DNA of 64,000 bases from Maricaulis sp039978735 (lineage in GTDB: Bacteria; Pseudomonadota; Alphaproteobacteria; Caulobacterales; Maricaulaceae). Numbering within the stretch: the stretch's first letter is position 1; the number at the start of each line of letters is the position of its first letter. Location of the stretch: positions 1 to 64,000 of the forward strand of contig NZ_JBDWAS010000005.1 of assembly GCF_039978735.1 (NCBI RefSeq). Reading direction: 5' to 3'. The notes under the pieces were generated by a model. It did no database searches. It saw only the letters and a list, made by a program, of their open reading frames with translations, and had not been told where the DNA came from. This document shows positions 52,842-62,446 of this stretch, piece after piece. The position numbers and the translations under genes were made by a program.

Positions 52842-53807
52842 TCAGCCCATGCGGTCGGCAAAGGCGTCGGTCGCGCGCACCAGGGCATCGACGACACCCG
52901 GTTCGCCGGCGGCATGACCGGCATCGCCGATCATCTGCAGCCGCGCCCGCGGCCAGGCCCGGGCCAGCGACCAGGCCGAGCGCGGCGGGGTCACCATGTC
53001 GTAGCGGCCCTGCACGATGACGCCGGGCAGGTGGCTGAAACGGCCGACATCCTCCAGCAGCACGCCATCGCGTTCCAGGAAGCCCTTGTGGACGAAGTAG
53101 TGCGTCTCCAGCCGGGCCAGCGCGTCGGAACGGATCGGGTCGGCGAGGGGGGCGGACGGGTCGCCCGTCATCGAGATCAGGGCGCTTTCCCAGCGCGCCC
53201 AGGCGAGCGCGTCCGGGCGGCGGCGGATGATGTCCGGCTCGGCCAGGCGCTCGTAATAGGCGCGCACGATATCCCCGCGTTCTTCCGGGGCGAGCGGGTC
53301 GACCAGGCGTTCCCAGGCATCCGGGAAGAGCATGTTGGCGCCCTGGCGGTAGAACCAGTTCAGCTCCAGCTCGGTGCACAGGAAGACGCCGCGCAGGACC
53401 AGGCCGAGGCAGCGGTCCGGGTGCTGGCGGGCATAGGCGATGGCCAGGGTCGCGCCCCAGGAGCCGCCGAAGACCAGCCACTTGTCGACACCCATGCGTT
53501 CGCGGATGCGCTCGATATCGTCGATCAGGTCGGCGGTCGTGTTGTTCTCCAGCCCGCCATGCGGCGTGGAGCGGCCACAGCCGCGCTGGTCGAACAGGAT
53601 GATGCGATAGCGGTGCGGGTCGAAGAAGCGGCGCAGGGCTGGCGAGACACCGCCGCCGGGGCCGCCATGCAGGGTGATGACGGGCAGGCCGTCAGGACGG
53701 CCGCATTCCTCGACATGAAGCTCGTGTCCGCCGCTCACCGGCAGGCGGAATGTCTGCGTTGCGTGGATCGGCGGATACAGCAGTCGGCGGGAGTAGGCGG
53801 CGTCCAT
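52842..53807 (-). CDS. pip: Proline iminopeptidase
   Basis: 321 residues, alpha/beta hydrolase. HGGPGGGVSPALRRFFDP holds the oxyanion-type HGGPG; the nucleophile is S116 in FGGSWGATLA; the His is in GDAGHAAGEPG. DQRGCGRSTPHGGLENNTT is typical of peptidase family S33. It releases N-terminal proline from peptides in the cytosol. Confidence 0.94.
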   Translation of the reverse strand: MDAAYSRRLLYPPIHATQTFRLPVSGGHELHVEECGRPDGLPVITLHGGPGGGVSPALRRFFDPHRYRIILFDQRGCGRSTPHGGLENNTTADLIDDIERIRERMGVDKWLVFGGSWGATLAIAYARQHPDRCLGLVLRGVFLCTELELNWFYRQGANMLFPDAWERLVDPLAPEERGDIVRAYYERLAEPDIIRRRPDALAWARWESALISMTGDPSAPLADPIRSDALARLETHYFVHKGFLERDGVLLEDVGRFSHLPGVIVQGRYDMVTPPRSAWSLARAWPRARLQMIGDAGHAAGEPGVVDALVRATDAFADRMG

Positions 53808-53924
53808 TCCAGATATGTCCTGTTAGCGCGTCGTAAACGCAATAAACCATAGCCTAGACCCTCATGTCCCTATATCATCTTTCACCTTGGGGCTAATCAG
53901 AGACTGTTGGGAAACCACCGCGTA

Positions 53925-54587
53925 ATGACCGGATTTCGGCGCTTCCTTGTGGCATTGGCCGCGTGTTCCTTCGTCGCGGGCTGTGCCAGTGCCCCGATTT
54001 CCGTCTCGTCCCGTTTTGCCGGCGCGGGTGAAGCCTCGCCGCAGCAGGCCAGCGTCAGCCGGACGGCCGCCGATTTCGAGGATACTGCCCGGGCGCGCGG
54101 CTGGATACGCGAAGCCGGATCGATGGAAACCGCCATGTCCTGGATGGGCCGCCTGGCGGGCCAGTCGGACGACGAGGCCGGCACCGACCGCGCACCGGTG
54201 GCCCGTTATCTCGAAGCCAATGAAACCACGCTCGACGCGCCCGGTTTTGCCGCTCATTTCCTGACCGACATGACCCTGGCCTGGGAACTTGCCGGCGCGG
54301 TCGACAATGCCGCTGCCGAACTTATCGCCCAGGGCGGCGGTGTCTCCCGCAGCGCCCTCAGCCGCAGCATCGGCGATGTCGAGACCGTCACCGCCCGGGC
54401 CCGCGACACGCTCGCCCTGTTCGATGCCGTTCTGGCGGAAATGCCGGTTCCCGGCGACGAGGAACTCGCCAGCCAGCTGGTGTCCGAGCGCGACCTTTTC
54501 GCGGTCCGCACCGACAGCCTGCGCGAGCGCGTCGACGAGCTGGTCGATCTGCGCCGCAGCAACGCCTCTGACGACAGCCTGTCCTGA
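53925..54587 (+). CDS. Predicted lipoprotein, hypothetical
   Basis: 220 residues. Lipoprotein signal with Cys 20 (CSFVAGC). The mature part is helical and acidic with a C-terminal coiled coil (about 160-215). Function unknown. A TTG at 53907 would add six residues. The stop overlaps the next gene by one base. Confidence 0.65.
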   Translation: MTGFRRFLVALAACSFVAGCASAPISVSSRFAGAGEASPQQASVSRTAADFEDTARARGWIREAGSMETAMSWMGRLAGQSDDEAGTDRAPVARYLEANETTLDAPGFAAHFLTDMTLAWELAGAVDNAAAELIAQGGGVSRSALSRSIGDVETVTARARDTLALFDAVLAEMPVPGDEELASQLVSERDLFAVRTDSLRERVDELVDLRRSNASDDSLS

Positions 54588-55192
54588 TGCTCGATCCCGA
54601 TAGCGTAAAAGGCTTTCTCGCACCCGAGGAAGGCGCGGATCTCGCTGCCTGTGCACGCGAGGCCGGACGGCTCGGCCCGGTGCTGGAGATCGGCAGCTAT
54701 TGCGGCAAGTCGGCCCTTTATCTGGGGCCCGCGGTGCGCGAGGCGGGCACGGTGTTGTTCACGCTCGATCATCATCGCGGTTCGGAAGAACACCAGAAGG
54801 GCGAAGAGTATCACGACCCCGATCTCTACAATGCCGAACTGGGTGCGGTGGAAACGCTGCCGGCCCTGCGAGAGACGCTGTTCCGCGCCGGCCTGGAAGA
54901 CTGTGTGATCCCGGTGATCGGCAAGTCGGCGACCGTGGCTGCCCACTGGACCACGCCGCTGGGCATGGTCTTCATCGATGGCGGGCATTCCATGGACGCG
55001 GCACTGGCCGACTATCGCGGCTGGAGCGGACGCATCCTGCCGGACGGACTGCTGGCGATTCACGACGTCTTCCCGAACCCGGAAGATGGCGGCCGTCCGC
55101 CCTATGAGATCTGGAAGCTCGCCTGTGCGTCCGGCCTGTTCGAGCCGGTCAGGCGGACAGGAACGCTGGAAGTGCTTCGGCGTCTGGCCTGA
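54587..55192 (+). CDS. Class I SAM-dependent methyltransferase
   Basis: 201 residues. SAM-binding start PVLEIGSYCGKSALYLGPA, then LFTLDHHRGSEEHQ and VFIDGGHSMDAALADYRGW (acidic and metal-like residues), as in Methyltransf_24. Substrate unknown. Convergent with the next gene, with a 44-base overlap of 3' ends. Confidence 0.82.
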   Translation: MLDPDSVKGFLAPEEGADLAACAREAGRLGPVLEIGSYCGKSALYLGPAVREAGTVLFTLDHHRGSEEHQKGEEYHDPDLYNAELGAVETLPALRETLFRAGLEDCVIPVIGKSATVAAHWTTPLGMVFIDGGHSMDAALADYRGWSGRILPDGLLAIHDVFPNPEDGGRPPYEIWKLACASGLFEPVRRTGTLEVLRRLA

Positions 55193-56246
55193 CCGGATAT
55201 TCCACCACCCAGTTACGCACCAGCAGGCCGGAGCCCGGGGTGAGGCCGTCCAGCGCGTCGGCCGCCATGATCAGCGCGCCGGCGGTCCAGCTGGGGCGCT
55301 CATAGGGCCAGACGACTTCCTCGACGAATTGCCAGCCCATCCAGTAACCGCCGGACTTGGCCTTCAGCGGCGCGAGATCGGCGATCAGCGTGCGGGCCTG
55401 GTCGCGCTTGCCGGCGGCGAGGCAGGCCAGGGCCAGTTCGGCGGTTTCGGCTGCGGTGACCCAAGGCTCATCCGAAACACAGCGGCAGCCCAGGCCCGGT
55501 TTCACGAAATCGGTCCAGCGCGCATAGAGGCGAGCGCGGGCTGCGTCGCCGGTCAGCACACCGGCCAGAACCGGGTAATACCAGTCCATCGCATAGCGGC
55601 GGCGGTCCGTGCCCTTGCGGTCGAAGCGGGCATCATTCTCGCGCAGCGCCGCGCCCAGCTTGCGGCGGGCCTGGGCCCAGTGATCGACGGCGGCCTCCAT
55701 CAGGCGGCCCATCAGGATGGCGCATTCCAGCGATTTGTAGAGCGAGGCATTGCCGGCGCGCAGTGAGTCGATCGTCTCCAGCGGCTCGTCGCCATCGCGG
55801 GCGCGCCAGACGATATCGCCCTGCCGTGTCTGGTGGTCGAGGATGAAATCCATCGCGCGCTGTACCATCGGCCAGTAGCGCGGCAGGTCCGACAGGGCGC
55901 CCAGCGCGAGCAGGGAGCGCAGCACGGTGACGGCGGCATAGCCGGTGAAATTGGTGTCGCGGGCGGTTTCCGGCGTGCCGGGGACGAGATGGCGATTGGT
56001 GTCGTCCAGCGGGACAGAGGCGCCCAGATCGCCGGTCCAGCCGCCATCGGCCTCCTGGCGCTCGGCGAGATGGTCGAGGGCGCGGCGCGTGGCGGTTTCG
56101 CGGCCGGCGATCGCCAGCCCCATCGCGCCTTCGCCGTGATTCCAGGCATCCCAGATGCCCGCCTCGATCCAGGGAATATCGCCGCCGGGACGCTGCAGGG
56201 CCTCGATGTGACGGGCACAGGCGCGGATATCGACCAGGCCTGCCAT
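55149..56246 (-). CDS. Prenyltransferase/squalene-cyclase-like (alpha/alpha)6 protein
   Basis: 365 residues. Repeats with QEADGGWTGDLGASVPLDDT and HGEGAMGLAIAGRE look like the QW-type helices of an alpha/alpha toroid. No catalytic DXDD motif is seen, so the fold is clear but activity is not. It overlaps the methyltransferase gene upstream (ATGA), which overlaps the glycosyltransferase gene: a three-gene leftward unit, probably acting on a glycolipid or polysaccharide. Confidence 0.7.
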   Translation of the reverse strand: MAGLVDIRACARHIEALQRPGGDIPWIEAGIWDAWNHGEGAMGLAIAGRETATRRALDHLAERQEADGGWTGDLGASVPLDDTNRHLVPGTPETARDTNFTGYAAVTVLRSLLALGALSDLPRYWPMVQRAMDFILDHQTRQGDIVWRARDGDEPLETIDSLRAGNASLYKSLECAILMGRLMEAAVDHWAQARRKLGAALRENDARFDRKGTDRRRYAMDWYYPVLAGVLTGDAARARLYARWTDFVKPGLGCRCVSDEPWVTAAETAELALACLAAGKRDQARTLIADLAPLKAKSGGYWMGWQFVEEVVWPYERPSWTAGALIMAADALDGLTPGSGLLVRNWVVEYPVRPDAEALPAFLSA

Positions 56247-56965
56247 CACGCCGTCTTCCGGAAATACATGACGACCGACTTGCCCATCACCGGGTCGAGC
56301 ACCGCTTCCATTGCCCGCGTCAGCCACGGCCGGTCCAGCAGGTCCCATTCGAGGAATTTGCGGTAGATGCGGACCAGCGTGCTGGTCTCGCGGCTGTCCC
56401 ACAGCGCGCATTGCAGCCACCAGTAGGGGCTGTGCAGGCTGTGCGCCCAGTGCCGCAGATAGCGACGGAAACCATGCTTTTCGACCTGGGCCCTCAGCGC
56501 GTCCGGCCGGAAGATGCGCACATGGCCGCCCGGCGTGCGCGGATAGGCCGGCGACAGCCACCAGCAGATCGCTTCGGGCCAGTAGCGCGGCACCGAGGCA
56601 ACGAAAATGCCGCCGGGTTTCAGAAGGCGCGAAATCTCGGACAGGAAGAGATCCGGATCGGGCACGTGTTCGAGCACTTCGGAACAGATGATCCGGTCGA
56701 AGCTTCTGTCGGGGAAGGGCAGGGCCTCCCCGTTTGCGGTCGCCAGCACGGCATGGCGCAGCGGCGAGGCCGGTTCGGGCGGCGGCAGTTCGAAGAATTT
56801 GTCGAGCGCGATGACGACATCGTCATAGCACAGGTCGACGCCCACGGCGGTGACCGGCGTCTCGTCCCAGTAGAGGCCGTGCAGGTGGCGCCCCTGGCCG
56901 CAGCCAAGGTCGAGCACGCGCTGGCCTGCATCCAGGTCGAGCGCTTTGAGGCGGACAGTCAGCAT
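56246..56965 (-). CDS. Class I SAM-dependent methyltransferase
   Basis: 239 residues. RVLDLGCGQGRHLHGL (SAM motif I), FDRIICSEVLEHVPDPDLFL (motif post II), and LLKPGGIFVASVPRYWPE (motif III). Middle gene of the GT4-MT-toroid unit; overlaps both neighbours. Confidence 0.9.
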   Translation of the reverse strand: MLTVRLKALDLDAGQRVLDLGCGQGRHLHGLYWDETPVTAVGVDLCYDDVVIALDKFFELPPPEPASPLRHAVLATANGEALPFPDRSFDRIICSEVLEHVPDPDLFLSEISRLLKPGGIFVASVPRYWPEAICWWLSPAYPRTPGGHVRIFRPDALRAQVEKHGFRRYLRHWAHSLHSPYWWLQCALWDSRETSTLVRIYRKFLEWDLLDRPWLTRAMEAVLDPVMGKSVVMYFRKTA

Positions 56966-58263
56966 GCGCGGGCTTTCCCCCGTTCGGCGAGCGCTTCGGC
57001 ATAGAGCCGCGAGGCGGCGAGGGCGTGGGACGACCAGTTGAACTCGGCGCGGGCGCGGGTGCTGGCCCGCTCGCCCAGCTGTGCCGCTTCGGTGGGCGCA
57101 TCGAGCAGGCGGGCGAGATTGGCGGCCATCGCTTCCGCATCGCCGGCGGGCGAAACGAGACCGGCATCGCCCACCACTTCGGGCAGCGCACCGCCATCGC
57201 TGGACACAACGGCCGCGCCGCAGGCCATGGCTTCCGCGGCGGGAAAGCCGAAGCCTTCGAAGCGCGCCGGACAGGCAACGATGTGGGCACGGCGATAAAG
57301 ATCGGCGACCTCCTCGCGGGTGAGGTCGCTGGAGGTGGAGACGCGCTGGGACAGGCCGTGCGCGGCCAGCCGGCGCTTGGCCGGTCCGTCGCGCAGCTGG
57401 CCGACAATGTGCAGCCGCGCCTTGGGCCGGGCCGCCGCAACGCGCGCCAGCGCATCGATCAGCACGTCGAGACCCTTGATCGGCACGTCGGCGCTGGCCG
57501 TTGTCACGATCAGCCCGGTTTCGCGCGGAATGGACGGATCCGGCCGGAAGACGTCGTGGTCGATGCCGTTATAGGCGACACGCACGCGGTCCGGGGCGAC
57601 GCCATAGCGTTCGGCATGGGTGTCGCGCGCGGCTTCGGAGACGGCGAGATGGCGCTGCAGGCGGCGTGCGGTGCGGGCCTGCATCCCGACAAACCGGTAC
57701 CAGCGCCGTGTCAGCAGCGCCTTCCACCAGGCGTCGCTGGCGGCCAGGGCATAGTCGTGATCGATGGCGATGGGGTGGTGCAGGGTGGTGATCACCGGCA
57801 GGCGGCGCTCGATCCGCAGGAAGGGCGTCGAGAGCGTCTGGTTGTCGTGCACGACATCGTATTCGCCGGCATTGTCGGCGAGATAGCGGTCGAGGCGGCG
57901 GCCGAAGGCATAGAGCTCGCCGAAAGCGCCGGAATTGTGCGCCAGCCACTCCGACAGATCGGCCCAGGAGGCCAGATGCTTCGCACGCAGCGCCATGAAG
58001 GCATTGTCTTCGGCAAACAGGTCGAGCGAGGGCAGGCGCACCAGATCGATGCCCGGATCGAGTTCGGGATAGGGCGGGCCGGAGGCAACGGTGACCTTGT
58101 GGCCCAGCGCGGCCAGCCCGCGCGTCAGCTCGCGGATATAGACGCCCTGGCCGCCGACATGCGGGTGCGAGCGATAGCCGGTGACGAGCACGCGCAAGGG
58201 CCGGACGGGGTCCGCGTCCGGTGTGTCTTCCAGCTGTGTGGAAACAAGGGTATCTCGGCCCAT
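56959..58263 (-). CDS. Family 4 glycosyltransferase
   Basis: 434 residues from ATG 58263. GT-B fold: N-terminal GYRSHPHVGGQGVYIRELTR (GGxG loop) and the C-terminal RFEGFGFPAAEAMACGAAVV (donor-binding E-x7-E). Retaining enzyme; sugar and acceptor unknown. First gene of the leftward unit, so it likely works with the following methyltransferase. Confidence 0.92.
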   Translation of the reverse strand: MGRDTLVSTQLEDTPDADPVRPLRVLVTGYRSHPHVGGQGVYIRELTRGLAALGHKVTVASGPPYPELDPGIDLVRLPSLDLFAEDNAFMALRAKHLASWADLSEWLAHNSGAFGELYAFGRRLDRYLADNAGEYDVVHDNQTLSTPFLRIERRLPVITTLHHPIAIDHDYALAASDAWWKALLTRRWYRFVGMQARTARRLQRHLAVSEAARDTHAERYGVAPDRVRVAYNGIDHDVFRPDPSIPRETGLIVTTASADVPIKGLDVLIDALARVAAARPKARLHIVGQLRDGPAKRRLAAHGLSQRVSTSSDLTREEVADLYRRAHIVACPARFEGFGFPAAEAMACGAAVVSSDGGALPEVVGDAGLVSPAGDAEAMAANLARLLDAPTEAAQLGERASTRARAEFNWSSHALAASRLYAEALAERGKARAC

Positions 58264-58382
58264 GACGCGTGATTCCGGCGGTGGTGTTCGAACCGCGAAC
58301 CTATAGAAGTGAACATTGTTCGCCAAGCGTGCCATACCAGCCTGCTGCATGGCAGGAACCGCAGCGACGCCAGGAAGGCAAG

Positions 58383-59555
58383 ATGATCCGCACGCCCGCA
58401 TTCCGCTTTGCCGCCTATTACGGCGCCTTCTACCTGACGCTGGGATGCTTCCTGCCCTATTTCCCGCAATGGCTGGACGGGCGCGGACTGTCGCCGGAAT
58501 GGATCGGCTGGATCGTGGCGGCCGGCATGGCCGGGCGCACGCTGGTCTCGCCGGTGGGCGCCCGCTGGTCGGACCGGGCCGTCCGCCGCCGCGATCCGAT
58601 CCTGGTCTTTGCCATTGGCTGTGTCGTGGTGTTCGGCCTGCACGGCCCGTCATCCCTGCCCTGGGTGCTGCTGGTCCTGTCCTTCCTGTCCGGCGCGCTG
58701 CTGTTCGGACAGATCCCGGTGATCGATGCCTTCGCCATGCGCGCAGCCCGCGACGACCGCTTTGCCTTCGGCCCCGTGCGCGCTTTCGGCTCGGCGATGT
58801 TCATCGTCGCGAATTTCTCGGCCGGCGCCCTGATCGACCGTTTCGGCACGGAGAGTATTCTGGCCTGGCTGATCCTGGGGGCGGGCCTGCTGGCGCTGGC
58901 CGCGTCCTGGCTACCCGAGGGGCGCCGGCCGGACACGCACAGCGCCGATCATGCCCGGCTGGGGCATATCCTGGTGATGCTGGGCGGCCCGCTGGGGATT
59001 GCGCTTCTGGCTTCGGCCATGGTGCAGGCCGGGCATGGCTTCTACTACGCATTTTCCGCCAAGGCCTGGAGCGAGCAGGGCCTGTCGGGAACCGCGATCG
59101 GCGCGCTCTGGGCGACCGGCGTTGCCGTCGAGATCGGTTTTCTCTGGCTGTCCGGGCGCGGCCTTCTGGGGCGTGCAAGCCCGGCCATGCTGATCGGGGC
59201 CGGGGCCGTTGCATCCATTCTGCGCTGGGGGCTGACCGCGTTTTCTCCGCCGCTCTGGGCGCTGTTCGCACTGCAATCCTTGCATGCGCTCACCTTCGCC
59301 GCCACCTATGTCGGGTTCCTGCGGTTCGCGTCCGACCATGTTCCAGATGAGCATGCTGCGCTGGCTCAGGCACTCAACTCGGCCCTGTCCGGCGGAGTTG
59401 TGATGGCCGCGGCTTCGGCGGTTTCGGGATATTTCTATGCCCGGATCGGCGCGGGCGGGTTTGCATTGATGGTGATTCCGGCCGTGTGTGGCCTGGCTGC
59501 CGCAGTTTTGCTGCACCGCTTCCAGGCACTCCCGCGGACGGAGAAATTCGACTAG
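58383..59555 (+). CDS. MFS transporter (PPP1/YcaD-like, sugar or drug type)
   Basis: 390 residues, twelve predicted membrane helices. Between helices 2 and 3 VSPVGARWSDRAVRRRD is the MFS loop (G-x-x-x-D-R pattern). Its N-terminus (FAAYYGAFYLTLGCFLPYFP) resembles the LacY/MFS_1_like group. Substrate unknown; 10 bases before the Mla-type permease gene, but that may have its own promoter. Confidence 0.8.
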   Translation: MIRTPAFRFAAYYGAFYLTLGCFLPYFPQWLDGRGLSPEWIGWIVAAGMAGRTLVSPVGARWSDRAVRRRDPILVFAIGCVVVFGLHGPSSLPWVLLVLSFLSGALLFGQIPVIDAFAMRAARDDRFAFGPVRAFGSAMFIVANFSAGALIDRFGTESILAWLILGAGLLALAASWLPEGRRPDTHSADHARLGHILVMLGGPLGIALLASAMVQAGHGFYYAFSAKAWSEQGLSGTAIGALWATGVAVEIGFLWLSGRGLLGRASPAMLIGAGAVASILRWGLTAFSPPLWALFALQSLHALTFAATYVGFLRFASDHVPDEHAALAQALNSALSGGVVMAAASAVSGYFYARIGAGGFALMVIPAVCGLAAAVLLHRFQALPRTEKFD

Positions 59556-59565
59556 GGTCAGGGGC

Positions 59566-60720
59566 ATGAGGGGAGAAACTGTCATCACTGCTGACCCGGC
59601 GGGCCTGACCGTCCGGGAGGACGGACGACGCACCGTGCTGGAGCCGAGCGGCGACTGGCTGGTCGATACCGTCGGTGTGCAGGATGCAGCCATTCGCGCC
59701 GTCGAGGAGAACAGCGAGCCGGGCGATATCGTCATCGACCTGGACGGGCTGGGCCGGATCGACACGGCCGGCGCCTACCTCCTTGGCCGGGCAACGCGGC
59801 GGTGCAGCGAGCCCGATGGCGACATTCATTATCGCGGCGATCATCCCACCGCCCGGCGGCTGATCGAGGAGGTGCGCTCGCGCACCACGATCTGCCAGCC
59901 CGAACGCGAACCCGTCTTCGGCTTCATGGGCGCGATGGCGCGGATCGGGGCGGGTCTCGAGGCAGCCTGGCTGGAAGCGGTCAGCACGATGGCCTTCTTC
60001 GGCCGTACCGTGACAACGGGGCTTCGCATGGCGGCCCAGCCCTGGCGCTTCCGGCTGACACCGACGGTCTGGGCGATGGAAGAGGTGGGGGTGAATGCCC
60101 TGCCCATCATCGCCGTCCTGTCCTTCTTCATCGGCGCGGTCGTGGCCTATATGGGCGCCAACCTGCTGCGCAGTGTCGGCTTCTCGGTCTTTACCGTGGA
60201 ACTCGTCGGCATTGCCGTGCTGCGGGAATTCGGCGTGCTGATCACTGCGATCATGCTGGCCGGCCGCTCAGACAGCGCCTTCACCGCTTCGATCGGGGCG
60301 ATGAAGATGCAGCAGGAAATCGATGCCATGCGTGTGCTCGGCCTCGACCCCTACGAGGCACTGGTGATGCCGCGCGTGGTCGCTTGCGTGCTGATGGCGC
60401 CGCTCCTGACCTTCGGGGCGATGATTTCGGGAATCTTCGGCGGCATGCTGGTCGCCTGGTCCGCCCAGGACATCTCGCCCACACTGTTCATCACCCGCTT
60501 CCATTCTGAACTCGACTGGAGCCATTTCTGGGTCGGCATGTCCAAGGCGCCGGTCTTCGGGCTTGTCGTTGCGATCATCGGCTGCCGCCAGGGCATGGAA
60601 GTGCGCGGCGATGTGGAATCGCTCGGGCGCCGGGTGACAGCGTCGGTGGTGCAGTCGATCTTTGCCGTCATCGTGCTCGAGGCCCTGTTCGCCATGATGT
60701 ATCTGGAGCTGGGCATATGA
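59566..60720 (+). CDS. mlaE: MlaE-type ABC permease with STAS domain
   Basis: 384 residues. An N-terminal STAS-like region (VIDLDGLGRIDTAGAYLLGR, about 50-70), then the MlaE permease with five or so helices (VGVNALPIIAVLSFFIGAVV; LREFGVLITAIMLAGRSDSA, and MRVLGLDPYEALVMPRV). It moves lipids between membranes, here with the STAS part that is a separate MlaB protein in E. coli. First of four overlapping genes. Confidence 0.9.
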   Translation: MRGETVITADPAGLTVREDGRRTVLEPSGDWLVDTVGVQDAAIRAVEENSEPGDIVIDLDGLGRIDTAGAYLLGRATRRCSEPDGDIHYRGDHPTARRLIEEVRSRTTICQPEREPVFGFMGAMARIGAGLEAAWLEAVSTMAFFGRTVTTGLRMAAQPWRFRLTPTVWAMEEVGVNALPIIAVLSFFIGAVVAYMGANLLRSVGFSVFTVELVGIAVLREFGVLITAIMLAGRSDSAFTASIGAMKMQQEIDAMRVLGLDPYEALVMPRVVACVLMAPLLTFGAMISGIFGGMLVAWSAQDISPTLFITRFHSELDWSHFWVGMSKAPVFGLVVAIIGCRQGMEVRGDVESLGRRVTASVVQSIFAVIVLEALFAMMYLELGI

Positions 60721-61493
60721 GCGGAGAGGACGTTCTCATCTCCGTGCGTGGCCTGCGTACCCAGTTCGGCGATCACGTGGTGCACGACGATCTCGATCTG
60801 GATATCCGCCGGGGCGAGATCCTGGGCGTGGTCGGCGGTTCGGGCACCGGCAAGACGGTGATGATGAACGCCATTCTCGGCCTCATGACGCCGGCAGCGG
60901 GCGAGATCCGGCTCAACGGACGCCTGTTCAGCGAGATGAGCACCGCCGAGCGGCGGCGCGTCGACAGCCGCTGGGGCGTGCTGTTCCAGAACGGGGCCCT
61001 GTTCACCTCGCTCAACGTGCTGGAAAACGTCATGGCGCCGCTGCGCGAGCATGTCGATATGCCGATCTCCCTGATGGAGGAGATCGCCGGCATGAAGATC
61101 GGCCTGGCCGGCCTGCAGCCCGAAGCCGCGACACGCTTTCCCGCAGAGCTCTCCGGCGGCATGCGCAAGCGCGTCGCCCTGGCGCGGGCCCTGGCGCTGG
61201 ACCCGGAAATCCTGTTTCTCGACGAGCCCACCGCCGGGCTCGACCCGATCGGTGCGGCGGCCTTCGACAGCCTGGTGCTGGAATTGTCGCGGGCGCTGGG
61301 CCTGACCATCATGATGATCACCCACGATCTCGACAGTCTCTACGCAATCTGCGACCGGGTGGCCGTACTCGCCGACAAGCGGGTGGAGGTTGTCGCTCCG
61401 CTCCGCGAACTGCTGGACCATCCGCATCCGTGGATCCAGGAATACTTCCACGGACCGCGCGGCCGCGCCGCGCTGGCCGGAAAGGAGATTTAG
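60717..61493 (+). CDS. mlaF: MlaF-type ABC ATPase
   Basis: 258 residues. Walker A VVGGSGTGKTVMM, signature LSGGMRKRVALARAL, Walker B EILFLDEPTAGLDPI, and the H-loop TIMMITHDLDSL. Energises the MlaE permease. Overlaps mlaE by ATGA. Confidence 0.94.
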   Translation: MSGEDVLISVRGLRTQFGDHVVHDDLDLDIRRGEILGVVGGSGTGKTVMMNAILGLMTPAAGEIRLNGRLFSEMSTAERRRVDSRWGVLFQNGALFTSLNVLENVMAPLREHVDMPISLMEEIAGMKIGLAGLQPEAATRFPAELSGGMRKRVALARALALDPEILFLDEPTAGLDPIGAAAFDSLVLELSRALGLTIMMITHDLDSLYAICDRVAVLADKRVEVVAPLRELLDHPHPWIQEYFHGPRGRAALAGKEI

Positions 61494-61495
61494 GC

Positions 61496-62446
61496 ATGGA
61501 AACCAAAGCCCATCACGCGCTGGTCGGCCTGTTCACCGTCCTGCTTGCCGCTGCCCTCGGCTTCTTCGCCCTCTGGCTGGGCAAGGTCTCCTTCGACGAG
61601 GATTATGCCCTCTACGACATCGTGTTCGACGGGCCGGTCCGCGGGCTGCGCGAAAGTGGCGAGGTGCGCTTCAACGGCATCCAGGTCGGCGAGGTGATCG
61701 AGCTGGAACTGGACGAGCAGAGCCGGGTGATCGCTCGGGTCCGCGTGCTCGCCCAGACACCGGTCAGGGTGGACAGTTTCGCCCAGCTCGAACCGCAGGG
61801 CCTGACGGGCCTCTCCTACATCCTGATCTCCGGCGGCTCGCCGAATGCCCAGCGACTGCTCAGCCCGCCGGGCCGCCAGCCCCCGAAAATCTTTGCCCGG
61901 CGTGCCCAGCTGGAGGGGCTGTTCGAAGGCTCCGAAGACGTGCTGGATGCAGCCCAGACGGCGCTGTTCCGCCTGTCGGCCCTGCTCAGCGAGCAGAATG
62001 TCGACGAGGTTTCGGAGACCCTGTCCAACCTGCGCGCCCTGACCGAGCGACTGAGTGCCGAGGATGCCCTGATCGCCGACATGCGCCAGGCGATCGGCCG
62101 GATCGATACGGCGGCCGGCGATATTTCGGCCGCGGCCAATTCGCTGGAACAGTTCGGTGCGACGGCCGAGCGCTTCCTGGTCAATGATCTGACCCCGGCG
62201 GTGAACGAGACGACGCTGGCCGCCCAGGCGGTGAATGTGGCGGCCGTGAACACCGACACCATGATCCGCACCATCACGCCGCCGCTGGAAGACTTTGCCG
62301 ATAGCGGGCTGCAGGATCTCAACCGGGCCTCGTCCGACCTGCGCCGCCTGATCGCGACGCTCGAACGCATCGCCCTGGAAATCGAGAGCAATCCCGGTGC
62401 CTTCGTTGCCGGCTCGCCCCGTGAAACCGTGGAGGTCCCGCAATGA
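61496..62446 (+). CDS. mlaD: MlaD/MCE-domain lipid-binding protein
   Basis: 316 residues. One N-terminal helix (HALVGLFTVLLAAALGFFAL), the MCE domain (VFDGPVRGLRESGEVRFNGI, QVGEVIEL...), then a long helical tail (about 170-300). Periplasmic hexamer that handles lipids for the MlaEF transporter. Overlaps the auxiliary lipoprotein gene. Confidence 0.92.
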   Translation: METKAHHALVGLFTVLLAAALGFFALWLGKVSFDEDYALYDIVFDGPVRGLRESGEVRFNGIQVGEVIELELDEQSRVIARVRVLAQTPVRVDSFAQLEPQGLTGLSYILISGGSPNAQRLLSPPGRQPPKIFARRAQLEGLFEGSEDVLDAAQTALFRLSALLSEQNVDEVSETLSNLRALTERLSAEDALIADMRQAIGRIDTAAGDISAAANSLEQFGATAERFLVNDLTPAVNETTLAAQAVNVAAVNTDTMIRTITPPLEDFADSGLQDLNRASSDLRRLIATLERIALEIESNPGAFVAGSPRETVEVPQ

